From Amycolatopsis rubida (GTDB taxonomy: Bacteria; Actinomycetota; Actinomycetes; Mycobacteriales; Pseudonocardiaceae), in contig NZ_FOWC01000003.1 of the NCBI RefSeq assembly GCF_900115345.1, forward strand, positions 620,001-684,000: a stretch of 64,000 nt of DNA, written 5' to 3'. A program made the position numbers and the translations under genes. Numbering within the stretch: the stretch's first letter is position 1; every line of letters begins with the position of its first letter. The notes beneath the pieces were generated by a model that was not told the origin of the DNA, did not search any database, and saw only the letters and a program-made list of their open reading frames with translations. Positions 50,284-59,549 of this stretch are shown in pieces.

Positions 50284-50670
50284 TCACTGACTGGAACGTC
50301 GCTGGTGCACGACGTCGGCCGGGCTCCAGATCGCGCGCATGCTCGTGATCCGGCCGCGCTCGTCGAACGTCATGACGTCGATCGGCTCGATCGAGCTGAC
50401 GAACTCGCCGGTCGTGGTGATCACGCGCAGGTGGAAGGCGGCAGTGTCGCCGGAGGCCCGGACGGTCAGCAGTTCGGCGGTGAGGGCGAGGCCTTCGAGT
50501 TCGCTGTAGAACGCGGCGATGGCTGCCCGGCCCTTGCGGACGGCGCTGCCCGCGGGGTCCTCGACGGTGGCGTCTTCGGCGTAAAGAGCGGCGATCTGCG
50601 TCGAGTCGCCTGCTTCGAGCCTGCGCGCGTACTCCGCGACGGTGTGGGCGATCTTGTCGGTAGTCAGCAT
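50284..50670 (-). CDS. ksi: Steroid Delta5-isomerase (ketosteroid isomerase)
   Basis: 128 residues, the size of classical bacterial KSI. The catalytic residues sit at the textbook positions: Tyr14 in VAEYARRL, Asp38 in ATVEDPAG, and Asp98 (canonical 99) in EPIDVMTF. It moves the Delta5 double bond of 3-keto-5-ene steroids to Delta4. It is first gene of the leftward ksi-kshA-zinc-ribbon unit, divergent from kshB over 150 bases that contain a KstR2-like site. Confidence 0.92.
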   Translation of the reverse strand: MLTTDKIAHTVAEYARRLEAGDSTQIAALYAEDATVEDPAGSAVRKGRAAIAAFYSELEGLALTAELLTVRASGDTAAFHLRVITTTGEFVSSIEPIDVMTFDERGRITSMRAIWSPADVVHQRRSSQ

Positions 50671-50710
50671 GCGAGGGATGCAAGCACAGCGAAGAGCGGG
50701 AAAAAGCCCG

Positions 50711-50724
50711 AGCAACCGCTTGGT
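50711..50724. promoter_or_regulatory. KstR2-like operator AGCAACCGCTTGGT
   Basis: One mismatch from the site at 46878-46891 (G to C at position 6), which keeps CAA-N4-TTG symmetry. It lies in the ksi/kshB divergent promoter, 41 bases from the ksi start and 97 from kshB. Confidence 0.5.
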
Positions 50725-50820
50725 GGGAAGGTCGTCTCCCAGTCAGCGAAACGACCGCGCTCCGCCGGCCGGGCGCGGCCGTACGGTTCCGCGATCAGGC
50801 GACGACGACCAGGAGGGTGG

Positions 50821-51861
50821 ATGTCCACCGAAACGAGCACCGGCGGCGAGGCCGCGCCGGATTCGCGCGGGAAACGGGTCCGGGTGACCGCCGTCGTGGA
50901 GGAGACCGCCGACGCGCGCTCGTTCGTCGTGGAGCCGGTCGAGGGACCCGCCTTCGGCTACCGGGCCGGGCAGTTCCTGACCGTGCGGGTCCCGGACGCC
51001 GGAACGGGTTCCGCCCGCTGCTATTCGCTGTCGAGTTCGCCGCACTGCGATCAGGCGATGAAGTTCACCGTCAAGCGCGTGCGGGGCGGGCACGGGTCCA
51101 GCTGGCTGTGCGACACCGTGACCGCGGGCGCCGAGCTGGACGTGCTCCCGCCTGCCGGAACCTTCACGCCCGCGTCGCTGGACCAGTCCGCGGTACTGGT
51201 CGCGGGAGGCAGCGGGATCACGCCGGTGATCGCCATCGCGAAGTCGATCCTGTTCGGCGGCAGCGGGAACGTCGTGCTGCTCTACGCGAACCGCGACGAG
51301 GCGTCGGTGATCTTCGCCGCCGAACTGGCCGCGCTCGAAAGCAAGTTTCCCGATCGCTTCACGGTGCTCCACCTGCTGGAATCGCTCCAGGGCTATCCCC
51401 GCCGGAACCTGCTGACCGTGGTGCTGCGTCCGTTCGCCGACCGCGACGTCTACCTCTGCGGGCCGGAGCCGTTGATGGATCTGGCGGCGGAGGTCTGCGC
51501 GAGCGTCGGAATAACCGGGGTGCACTCGGAACGATTCCTTTCCCTGCGGCAAGATCCTTTTGCGCCAGCGGAATCCGGGACCGGCGAGGTCGCGTGCACC
51601 GTGCGGGTCTCGCTCGAAGGCGAGGACCACGTCGTCCCGTGGAAAGCCGGGGAGAAACTCCTCGACGCGCTGCTGGCCGCGGGCGTCGACGCACCGTACT
51701 CGTGCCGCGAAGGTGCCTGCAGCGCGTGCGTGTGCGCGGTGACCGAAGGAAAAGTGCACCTGGCGCGCAACGAGATTCTCGCCGAGGACGACCTCGCCGA
51801 GGGGTACGTCCTGGCGTGCCAGGCGGAACCGGTCAGCGCCGAGATCGCGATCGAGTACTGA
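50821..51861 (+). CDS. kshB: 3-Ketosteroid 9-alpha-monooxygenase, ferredoxin reductase component
   Basis: 346 residues in three domains: FAD-binding (SARCYSLSSSPHCDQAMKFTVKRV), NAD-binding (AVLVAGGSGITPVIAIAKSILF, DVYLCGPEPLMD) and a C-terminal plant-type [2Fe-2S] ferredoxin (PYSCREGACSACVCAVTEGKVHLARNEIL, with CQAEP). It transfers electrons from NADH to KshA. ATG 50821 follows AGGAGGGTGG. It is first gene of a long rightward operon, 88 bases before hsaA. Confidence 0.95.
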   Translation: MSTETSTGGEAAPDSRGKRVRVTAVVEETADARSFVVEPVEGPAFGYRAGQFLTVRVPDAGTGSARCYSLSSSPHCDQAMKFTVKRVRGGHGSSWLCDTVTAGAELDVLPPAGTFTPASLDQSAVLVAGGSGITPVIAIAKSILFGGSGNVVLLYANRDEASVIFAAELAALESKFPDRFTVLHLLESLQGYPRRNLLTVVLRPFADRDVYLCGPEPLMDLAAEVCASVGITGVHSERFLSLRQDPFAPAESGTGEVACTVRVSLEGEDHVVPWKAGEKLLDALLAAGVDAPYSCREGACSACVCAVTEGKVHLARNEILAEDDLAEGYVLACQAEPVSAEIAIEY

Positions 51862-51949
51862 AACCGCTGTTCCACTCATCAGGAGACCGGGGCCGATCCG
51901 GCTTCCCGGTTGGCAAGCTCGACCCATCGCCCGCACACGAGGAGCCTTC

Positions 51950-53134
51950 ATGCCGAATCCAGCAATCGACAACATCGAGGCGATCGCCGAGGAACTCCGC
52001 GCCGGCGCCGAGGAAGGCGAGTCGCTCGGCCGGTTGCCGGACGACATGGCGAAGCGGCTCAAGCAGGCGGGCATCATTCGCTTGCTGCAGCGCAAGAAGT
52101 ACAACGGCTACGAAGCGCACCCGCGCGAGTTCGCCGAGACGGTGATGAAGACCGCGAGCATCTACGGGTCGGCGGGCTGGGTGGGCGGCATCGTCGGCGT
52201 GCACCCGTGGCAGCTCGCCTTCGCCGATCCTCAGGTGCAGGAAGAGATCCTGGGGGAGGACACCGACACCTGGCAGGCGTCGCCGTACATGCCCGCTGGC
52301 GTCGCTGTTCCGGCCGACGGCGGCTTCGTGCTGAACGGCCGCTGGCAGTTCTCGTCGGGGACCGACCACTGCGACTGGATCTTCCTCGGTGCGCTGCTCG
52401 GCGGCCAGGACGGTCAGCCGCTGATGCCGCCGCACAGCATGCACGTGATCCTGCCGCGTTCGGATTACGAGATCATCGGCGGTTCCTGGGACGTCGTCGG
52501 CCTGCGCGGGACCGGCAGCAAGGACGTCGTGGTCAAGGACGCGTTCGTCCCGGCTTACCGGGTGATGGACGCGGACAAGGTCATCGACGGTTCGGCGGCG
52601 AGGGAGTACGGCGTCACCGAGACGCTGTACAAAATGCCGTGGTCGACGATCTTCCCGCTCGGCATCACCTCGGCGACCATCGGCATCTGCGAGGGCGTGC
52701 TGGCCGCCGGGATCGGCTACCAGCGCAACCGCGTCGGCGCGACCGGCACGCTCGTCAAGGACGACCCGTACGTGCTGCACGCGCTCAGCGATTCGGCCTC
52801 GGAGATCGACGCCGCCCGCCAGCAGCTGCTGTCCAATGTGGACCGGGTGTGGGACAAGGTCGACCGCGGCGAGGAGATCGACTTCGCCACGCGTGCCCGG
52901 ATCCGCCGGGATCAAGCCCGCGCGGCGTGGCGAGCGGTGCGCGCCGCCGACGAGATCTTCGACCGCGCCGGAGGGAACGCGTTGCGGATGGACAACCCGT
53001 TGCAGCGCTTCTGGCGCGACGCGCACGCCGGTCTGCACCACGCCATCCACGTCACCAGCACCACTTACCACGCCGCCGCGCTGGCGTCGTTGAACGTCGA
53101 AGTCCCGCAGGGCCCGCTGCGCGTGATGATCTGA
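51950..53134 (+). CDS. hsaA: 3-HSA hydroxylase, oxygenase component
   Basis: 394 residues of the acyl-CoA-dehydrogenase-like, FMNH2-dependent group D monooxygenases. The start IDNIEAIAEELRAGAEEGESLGRLPDDMAKRLKQAGIIRLLQRKKYNGYEAHPREFAETV and the segment SSGTDHCDWIFLGALL are those of HsaA. It hydroxylates the phenolic 9,10-seco product (3-HSA) to the catechol using reduced flavin from HsaB, found later in the operon. A good AGGAG lies just upstream. Confidence 0.93.
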   Translation: MPNPAIDNIEAIAEELRAGAEEGESLGRLPDDMAKRLKQAGIIRLLQRKKYNGYEAHPREFAETVMKTASIYGSAGWVGGIVGVHPWQLAFADPQVQEEILGEDTDTWQASPYMPAGVAVPADGGFVLNGRWQFSSGTDHCDWIFLGALLGGQDGQPLMPPHSMHVILPRSDYEIIGGSWDVVGLRGTGSKDVVVKDAFVPAYRVMDADKVIDGSAAREYGVTETLYKMPWSTIFPLGITSATIGICEGVLAAGIGYQRNRVGATGTLVKDDPYVLHALSDSASEIDAARQQLLSNVDRVWDKVDRGEEIDFATRARIRRDQARAAWRAVRAADEIFDRAGGNALRMDNPLQRFWRDAHAGLHHAIHVTSTTYHAAALASLNVEVPQGPLRVMI

Positions 53135-53145
53135 GAAAGGACCCC

Positions 53146-54084
53146 ATGATGAGCGAAATCAAGGGACTCGGCTACGTCCGGGTCATCGCCACCGACCTGG
53201 CGCGCTGGCGCGAACTCGGCTTCGACGTGCTCGGTTTCGCGCCGGGCTTCGGCGACGAGAAGGACGCGCTGCACTTCCGGATGGACGAGCGGCCGTCCCG
53301 GATCACCGTCGAGCACGGCGACGCCGACCGCGTGACGGCGGTCGGCTGGGAAGTGCGGGACGCACCCGCGCTGCGCCGGCTGCGGGCGGCTCTCGAAGAG
53401 TCCGGGGTGGAATGCACGCCGATGTCGCACGAACTCGCGGACCGGCGCAAGGTCGAGGCCGGCTTCTCCGCCGAGGACCCGGGCGGGACGCCGCTCGAGT
53501 TCTTCCACGGGCCGGTGCTCGAACACAGCCCGGTGCTCACCAAATACGCCCACAAGTTCGTCACCGGCGCACAGGGCCTCGGGCACGTGGTCATGCCGAC
53601 CACCAGCTTCGACGAGTCCTTCGAGTTCTACACCGGAACGCTCGGCTTCCTGTCCCGCGGCGCGTTCCGGATGCCCGGCCCGCCCGAAGCCGGTCCGCTG
53701 CGGATCCGGTTCCTCGGGATCAACCAGCGCCACCACAGCCTGGCGATCATGCCGAGCCTGGAAGGCCGCGACCCGGGCCTGATCCACGTCATGGTGGAGG
53801 TCGATTCGCTCGACGCGGTCGGCCGCGCCTACGACCAGGTCCTCGCGCGCGATTTCCCGGTGTCCTCCACGCTGGGGCGGCACACCAACGACAAGATGAT
53901 CTCGTTCTACGTGCGCGTCCCCGGCGGCTGGGACATCGAGTACGGCTACGGCGGCCAGCTCGTCGACGAGAGCTGTTACACCGCCGAGGAAATCACTGCG
54001 GACAGCTACTGGGGCCACGAATGGCTCTGGATGAAGGAGATGAAACAAGCGCAGCAGGCCGCCGAGTCCACTGTGGATGTCTGA
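53146..54084 (+). CDS. hsaC: 3,4-DHSA extradiol dioxygenase
   Basis: 312 residues, two VOC-type domains. The Fe(II) ligands are His147 (GLGHVVM), His214 (LIHVMVEV) and Glu265 (WDIEYGYGG). It cleaves the catechol 3,4-DHSA at the meta position. Two adjacent ATGs (53146, 53149) follow GAGAAAGG and either may be used. It overlaps the next gene by 8 bases. Confidence 0.95.
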   Translation: MMSEIKGLGYVRVIATDLARWRELGFDVLGFAPGFGDEKDALHFRMDERPSRITVEHGDADRVTAVGWEVRDAPALRRLRAALEESGVECTPMSHELADRRKVEAGFSAEDPGGTPLEFFHGPVLEHSPVLTKYAHKFVTGAQGLGHVVMPTTSFDESFEFYTGTLGFLSRGAFRMPGPPEAGPLRIRFLGINQRHHSLAIMPSLEGRDPGLIHVMVEVDSLDAVGRAYDQVLARDFPVSSTLGRHTNDKMISFYVRVPGGWDIEYGYGGQLVDESCYTAEEITADSYWGHEWLWMKEMKQAQQAAESTVDV

Positions 54085-56590
54085 CGTGGAAGACTGTTTC
54101 GACGCAGTCGTCGTCGGGGCCGGGATCGCCGGTCTCTACGCGGTGCACGAACTCCGCTCGCGCGGCCTGCGGGTGCGCGGCTTCGAGAGCGCGGCCGGGG
54201 TGGGCGGCACGTGGTACCACAACCGGTACCCCGGTGCGCGGTGCGACGTCGAAAGCATCGACTATTCCTACTCGTTCGACGAAGAACTGCAGCAGGACTG
54301 GACGTGGAGCGAACGGTTCGCGACCCAGGAAGAGATTCTGCGGTATCTCGACCACGTGGCGGACCGGCACGATCTGCGTCCGGCGTACGAGTTGTCGACC
54401 CGGGTGACCGCGGCGGAGTACGACGAACGGTCCGGGCGGTGGACGGTTCGCACCGACACCGCCCGGACCGTCAGCGCGCGTTTTCTCGTGCTGGCTACCG
54501 GTGTCTTGTCCGCCACCACCATGCCGGAGATTCCCGGGCGGGACAGTTTCGCGGGCGAGCTGTACCACACCGGTGCCTGGCCGCAGCACGCCGTGGCATT
54601 CGAGGGCAAGCGGGTCGGCGTGATCGGGACCGGGTCGTCCGGGATCCAGACGATCCCGGTCGTCGCCGAAACCGCCGCGCAGGTCACGGTTTTCCAGCGG
54701 AGCCCCAACTATTCGATCCCCGCCCGGAACCACCCGCTGACCCCGGAGTACGTCGCGGAAATCAAAGCCGGCTATGCCGAACGCCGGCGGCTGTCGCGGA
54801 TCAGCGGCGGCGGCACGCCCACCAGCCCGCACCCGCGCGGCGCGCTCGAGGTCGACGCCGCCGAGCGGACCCGGATTTACGACCAGTGGTGGGAGCGCGG
54901 GGGATACCTGTTCGCCAAGGCATTCCCGGACCAGACCACGAACCTCGCCGCCAACGACACCGCCCGCGAGTACGTCGAGGCGAAGATCCGCGAACTCGTG
55001 CACGATCCGGAGATCGCCGAGCAGCTCATCCCGGACGACCATCCGATCGGCACGAAACGCATCGTCACCGACAGCGGCTATTTCGAGACCTACAACCGCG
55101 ATAACGTCAAGCTGGTCAACCTGAGGCGCACACCGATCAGCGAGATCACGCCGGAGGGAGTCCGCACGTCGGACGCGTTCCACGAACTCGACCTGCTGAT
55201 CTTCGCCACCGGCTTCGACGCCATGACGGGTTCGCTGTCCCGGATCGACATCCGCGGCCGGGACGGGCGCGCGCTGCGCGACGAATGGTCGGCGGGACCG
55301 CGCACCTACCTCGGGCTGGCGGTCGCCGGATTCCCCAACATGTTCGTCGTTTCCGGGCCCGGCAGCCCGAGCGTCCTGGCGAACATGGTGCTGACCGCGG
55401 AACAGCACGTGGACTGGATCGCGTCCTGTGTGGACTATCTCGGCGAAAACCGGGTTTCGACCATCGAGGCGACCGAGGACGCCGTGACGCACTGGGTGGC
55501 CGAGTGCAACGCCAACGCGGCGGCGACGTTGTTCCCGGCCGCCAGCTCCTGGTACCTCGGCGCGAACATCCCCGGCAAGCCGCGGGTGTTCATGCCCTAC
55601 CTCGGCGGGCTCGGCAAATACCGGGCGATCTGCGACGATGTCGCGGCCGCCGGATACCGGGGGTTCGTCCTCGGCGATCCCGCGGGCACCGAGGTGAAGG
55701 CGATGCTGGCCGGGCTGGCCGGCTTCCCGGACGTGACCCAGCACGATCCCGCCGAGCTGCGGGCGATCATCCGGTCCCGCCGGGCACCGCTGACGCACCA
55801 GCCCGCGATGCGGATCGCGGAGGACCGCGTCATCGAAGGCCCCGGCGGCGACCTGCCGCTGCGGATCTACGCGCCACACCACGACGGGCCGCTTCCGGCG
55901 GTCGTCTTCGCGCACGGCGGCGGTTTCGTGTTCTGCGACCTCGACAGCCACGACGAGTTCTGCCGCTCCATGGCCGCCGCGGTGGGAGCTGTCGTGATCG
56001 CGGTCGGCTACCGGCTGGCCCCGGACCATCCCGGACCCGCGGCGATGGAGGACATGTACACGGCGCTGGTCTGGGCGGCTCAGCACGCCGCCGAGTACGG
56101 GGGAGACCCGGCCAGGATCGGCGTGGCCGGCGACAGCGCCGGGGGCAACCTGGCCGCCACGGTGTGCCTCGCGGCCCGAGACCGCGGCGGCCCGCGCATC
56201 GCCGGGCAAGTCCTGCTGTACCCGGTGATCGACGACGATTTCTCCACCGAGTCCTACCGGCGCTACGGCGAGGGCTACTACAACACCGAGACCGCGATGC
56301 GGTGGTACTGGGCGCAATACGCGCCGGACGGAACCGACAGCCCCTACCTGGTGCCCACGCGGGCCGAGTCGCTGGCAGACCTTCCGCCCGCAGTGGTCGC
56401 GACCGCCGAGCTGGACCCGCTCTGCGCCTCCGGCGACGACTACGCGCAGCGGCTGCGGGCAGCCGGGGCACCAGTCACCGCGCACCGGTTCGAGGGCCTG
56501 TTCCACGGCTTCCTGACGATCCCGGCGTTGTCCCTGACCGGACCCGCGCGCGAGAAGCTCTGGCAGATGATGCGGGACCTCCTGGCCTAG
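54077..56590 (+). CDS. Baeyer-Villiger monooxygenase fused to an alpha/beta-hydrolase
   Basis: 837 residues in one frame. Residues 1 to about 540 are a flavin BVMO: FAD motif GAGIAGL (14-20), the BVMO fingerprint FAGELYHTGAWP (158-169), NADPH motif GTGSSG (184-189), and FATGFDAMTGS. Residues about 560-837 are an HSL-type esterase: HGGG oxyanion hole from His613, nucleophile Ser687 in GDSAGG, Asp780 and His810. A BVMO makes an ester or lactone from a ketone and the esterase would hydrolyse it, so both steps are in one chain. The locus suggests a steroid ketone (ring D or a methyl-ketone side chain), but the substrate is not proven. Confidence 0.9.
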   Translation: MSDVEDCFDAVVVGAGIAGLYAVHELRSRGLRVRGFESAAGVGGTWYHNRYPGARCDVESIDYSYSFDEELQQDWTWSERFATQEEILRYLDHVADRHDLRPAYELSTRVTAAEYDERSGRWTVRTDTARTVSARFLVLATGVLSATTMPEIPGRDSFAGELYHTGAWPQHAVAFEGKRVGVIGTGSSGIQTIPVVAETAAQVTVFQRSPNYSIPARNHPLTPEYVAEIKAGYAERRRLSRISGGGTPTSPHPRGALEVDAAERTRIYDQWWERGGYLFAKAFPDQTTNLAANDTAREYVEAKIRELVHDPEIAEQLIPDDHPIGTKRIVTDSGYFETYNRDNVKLVNLRRTPISEITPEGVRTSDAFHELDLLIFATGFDAMTGSLSRIDIRGRDGRALRDEWSAGPRTYLGLAVAGFPNMFVVSGPGSPSVLANMVLTAEQHVDWIASCVDYLGENRVSTIEATEDAVTHWVAECNANAAATLFPAASSWYLGANIPGKPRVFMPYLGGLGKYRAICDDVAAAGYRGFVLGDPAGTEVKAMLAGLAGFPDVTQHDPAELRAIIRSRRAPLTHQPAMRIAEDRVIEGPGGDLPLRIYAPHHDGPLPAVVFAHGGGFVFCDLDSHDEFCRSMAAAVGAVVIAVGYRLAPDHPGPAAMEDMYTALVWAAQHAAEYGGDPARIGVAGDSAGGNLAATVCLAARDRGGPRIAGQVLLYPVIDDDFSTESYRRYGEGYYNTETAMRWYWAQYAPDGTDSPYLVPTRAESLADLPPAVVATAELDPLCASGDDYAQRLRAAGAPVTAHRFEGLFHGFLTIPALSLTGPAREKLWQMMRDLLA

Positions 56591-56603
56591 GAAGGGCTGA
56601 TCC

Positions 56604-58076
56604 ATGACGACCGACAAACTGCGTCCCGTCCCGGCCGCCGTGATCACCGACTGGCACGAGACCGCGGATGTGGTGATCGCCGGGTACGGCATCGCGGGCG
56701 TGTCCGCGGCGATCGAGGCGGCGAGGTCCGGCGCGCAAGTGCTGATCCTGGAACGCACGAGCGGCTGGGGCGGCGCGGCGGCGCTGGCGGGCGGTTTCGT
56801 GTACCTCGGCGGCGGCACTCCGCTCCAGCGCGCCCTCGGTTTCGAGGACAGCGTGGAGAACATGGAGAAGTTCCTGCTCGCAGCTGTCGGCCCAGGCGCG
56901 GACGAAGCCAAGATCGCCGACTACTGCCGCGGCAGCCTGGAACACTACGACTGGCTGGTCGGCAACGGCGTGCCCTTCCGCGAGGCACTCTGGGACGAAC
57001 CCGGCTGGGAACCGCCGCACGACGAAGGCCTGGCGTACTCCGGCGGCGAGAACGCGGCCCCGTTCAACGCCGTCGCCAGCCCCGCGCCGCGCGGACACGT
57101 GCCGAAAATGAGCAACAAACGCACCGGTGAGCAAGGCGGCGGCTACATGCTGATGAAGCCGCTCGCGGAGACCGCCGAAGCGCTCGGCGTACGCGTTTCC
57201 TACGACGTCCGCCTGAGCCGTCTCATCGTGGACGGCGAGCGAGTCGTCGGAGTGCTCGCGCGGCGCTACGGCCGCGAGATCGCCGTACGGGCCGAACTCG
57301 GTGTCGTCCTGGCCACCGGCGGATTCGCCTACTCCGAGCAGATGGTCGCCGACCATACGCCGCAGTTGATCGGCCGCCCGGGAGCCGCCATCGAGGAACA
57401 CGACGGCGTCGGCATCCTGGCCGCCACCGCGTTCGGTGCGGCGACGGCGCATATGGACGCCACCGAGGTCGCGTTCTTCGGCGACCCGCAGATGATGGCG
57501 CGCGGCATTCTCGTCAACGGACAAGGCCAGCGTTACGTCACCGAGGACACCTACCCGGGGAGGATCGGCCAGGCGACGCTGTTCCACCAGGACAACCAGG
57601 CGTACCTGGTGATCGACGAACAGGCACACGAGGAAGCGCTCGCCACCGAGACCGCGACCCCGAACTTCCGCGTGCCGCCGACCTGGGCCGCGGAGACTGT
57701 CGCCGAACTGGAAGCCGACATGGGCCTGCCGAGACTGTCACTGCAAACCACGGTCGATCTCTACAACACCTATGCGGCGCGAGGCGAGGACCCGCTGTTC
57801 GGCAAGAAACCGGAATGGCTGCGCCCGCTCGCCGGCGCGGTCGCCGCCTTCGACCTGCGGGGCGCCACCGCCGGCTTCCCGCTCGGCGGCCTGCGAACCG
57901 ACCTGGACGCTCGGGTGCTGCACGTGTCCGGGGCACCGATCCCGGGCTTGTTCGCGGCTGGCCGCTGCACGGCGGGAATCTGCACCGGCGGTTACGTCAG
58001 CGGCGCTTCGCTGGGCGACGGCAGTTTCTACGGACGCCGCGCCGGACGCGCCGCGGCGAAGGGAGACGTTCAATGA
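56604..58076 (+). CDS. FAD-dependent dehydrogenase, KstD/fumarate-reductase family
   Basis: 490 residues. FAD motif VVIAGYGIAGVSAAIEAARSGAQVLILERTSGWGGAAALAGGFVYLGGG; the C-terminal segment GLFAAGRCTAGICTGGYVSGASLGDGSFYGRRAGRAAA is the second FAD contact. It is distinct from the canonical KstD at the end of the operon and more like the mycobacterial Rv0785 group. It is probably a steroid-ring dehydrogenase acting on another position or saturation state. It overlaps hsaB by ATGA. Confidence 0.85.
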   Translation: MTTDKLRPVPAAVITDWHETADVVIAGYGIAGVSAAIEAARSGAQVLILERTSGWGGAAALAGGFVYLGGGTPLQRALGFEDSVENMEKFLLAAVGPGADEAKIADYCRGSLEHYDWLVGNGVPFREALWDEPGWEPPHDEGLAYSGGENAAPFNAVASPAPRGHVPKMSNKRTGEQGGGYMLMKPLAETAEALGVRVSYDVRLSRLIVDGERVVGVLARRYGREIAVRAELGVVLATGGFAYSEQMVADHTPQLIGRPGAAIEEHDGVGILAATAFGAATAHMDATEVAFFGDPQMMARGILVNGQGQRYVTEDTYPGRIGQATLFHQDNQAYLVIDEQAHEEALATETATPNFRVPPTWAAETVAELEADMGLPRLSLQTTVDLYNTYAARGEDPLFGKKPEWLRPLAGAVAAFDLRGATAGFPLGGLRTDLDARVLHVSGAPIPGLFAAGRCTAGICTGGYVSGASLGDGSFYGRRAGRAAAKGDVQ

Positions 58077-58567
58077 CCGAACCGTCGGACCCCATCCGGA
58101 TGCGAACCGTGCTGGGACATTTCGCGACCGGCGTGGTGGCGATCACCGGCATCGACGAGGAAACCGGCTCACCGGCCGGGCTGGCGGCGAACTCGTTCAC
58201 GTCGGTGTCGCTCGATCCGCCGCTGGTCGCGTTCTGCGTGGCGGCGACCAGCACCTCGTGGCCGCGGGTGCGCTCGGCGGGCTGTTACGCGATCAGCATC
58301 CTGTCTGAATCGCAGGAAGCGGTGTGCCGTCAGCTGGCGGCTCGCGGGGTCGGCAAGTTCGCCGGGATCGAGTGGACGCCGTCGCCTTCGGGCGCGCCCG
58401 TGGTAGCCGGTTCGCTGGCGTGGATCGAGGCGGAACTCGATACCGAGCACGGGGCAGGCGATCACGCGATCGTGGTTTCGCGGGTGCGGCATCTGTCCTC
58501 GTCGGATCTTGAGCCGCTGGTCTTCTTCCGGGGCCGCTACGGACGGATCAGCGCGGGCGTCCGCTGA
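58073..58567 (+). CDS. hsaB: Flavin reductase component of 3-HSA hydroxylase
   Basis: 164 residues with the flavin-reductase pattern RTVLGHFATGVVAITGIDEETGSPAGLAANSFTSVSLDPPLVAFCVAATSTSWPRVR and GDHAIVVSRVRHLSSSDLEPLVFFRGRYG. It supplies FMNH2 to HsaA. In many steroid clusters hsaA, D, C and B are contiguous; here hsaB is three genes after hsaA, behind the fusion and the FAD dehydrogenase. Confidence 0.9.
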   Translation: MTEPSDPIRMRTVLGHFATGVVAITGIDEETGSPAGLAANSFTSVSLDPPLVAFCVAATSTSWPRVRSAGCYAISILSESQEAVCRQLAARGVGKFAGIEWTPSPSGAPVVAGSLAWIEAELDTEHGAGDHAIVVSRVRHLSSSDLEPLVFFRGRYGRISAGVR

Positions 58568-58615
58568 TCGGGAAGGCTGGCCGAACGGCCCCGGTACCGC
58601 TGGCAAGGTCGCCCC

Positions 58616-59455
58616 ATGACCCCCGATCTGGTTGAACTCCCCACCGAACACGGCGTGCTGCGCTACCGCGAAAGCGGCGACGGTCCGCCCTTGGTGCTGC
58701 TGCACGGTTCCGGACCCGGCGTGACCGGATGGCGCAACTTCGGTGCCAACGTGGCGACCTTCGCCCAGCACTACCGGACGATCGTCCTGGAGTTCCCGGG
58801 CTTCGGGGTCAGCGACGATTTCGGCGCCGTACACCCGATGCGGTCCGCCGGGACCGCCGTGCGCGCGCTGCTCGACGGTCTTTCCCTGGACCGCGTGCGC
58901 ATGGTCGGCAACTCGATGGGCGGGTTCGTAGCGACGGACTTCGCGCTGTCGGCCCCCGAACGTGTCGAGCGGCTGGTCACGATCGGCGGCATCGGAACCC
59001 CGATTTTCAGCGCCCAGCCCGGGGAGGGGATCGTCCGGCTCAGCGAGTTCGTCGAAAACCCGGCCCGCGACGCGCTCGTGGCCTGGCTGCGTTCGATGGT
59101 CTACGACCAGGCGCTGGTCACCGAGGAGATGATCGAGGAACGCTGGCTCCAGGCGACGGACCCCGCGACCCTGGAGAACTCGCGCCGGATGTACGGCGCG
59201 GCAGCGCTGGCCGGGATGGCGGCAGCCGCACGCAGCGCGGAAACCCCGGCCTGGGCGCAGTTGCGCCGCCTCGACGTCCCGACGCTGGTCACCTGGGGCC
59301 GCGACGACCGCGTCAGCCCGGTCGACATGGCTTTGCTCCCGATGCGCGCCCTTCCGCGGGGCGAGGTGCACATCTTCCCGAACTGCGGGCATTGGGTCAT
59401 GATCGAACAGAAGGCCGCCTGGGAAGCCGCTGTCCTGGCGTTCCTCGGCCGCTGA
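58616..59455 (+). CDS. hsaD: 4,9-DSHA hydrolase (meta-cleavage product hydrolase)
   Basis: 279 residues of the MhpC/BphD alpha/beta-hydrolase group: LLHGSGPGVTGWRNFGANVATF (oxyanion region), nucleophile Ser100 in VGNSMGGFVA, acid in TWGRDDRVSP, and His in NCGHWVMIEQ. It hydrolyses the C-C bond of the HsaC product to 9,17-dioxo-androstane-type acid (HIP precursor) and a dienoate. It is 48 bases after hsaB. Confidence 0.93.
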   Translation: MTPDLVELPTEHGVLRYRESGDGPPLVLLHGSGPGVTGWRNFGANVATFAQHYRTIVLEFPGFGVSDDFGAVHPMRSAGTAVRALLDGLSLDRVRMVGNSMGGFVATDFALSAPERVERLVTIGGIGTPIFSAQPGEGIVRLSEFVENPARDALVAWLRSMVYDQALVTEEMIEERWLQATDPATLENSRRMYGAAALAGMAAAARSAETPAWAQLRRLDVPTLVTWGRDDRVSPVDMALLPMRALPRGEVHIFPNCGHWVMIEQKAAWEAAVLAFLGR

Positions 59456-59549
59456 TGTTCCGCTGACTGGACTCGGCCGGGGGACCGGCGCGCCCGGCGA
59501 AATACGGTGGCCCGGCCTCCCGCCGAGAACGAAGTGGAGTTCGAAGGAC

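Noticed and set aside
53993..56911. A 972-residue reading frame on the minus strand
   Set aside because: It is antisense to hsaC and the BVMO-esterase fusion; no family features.
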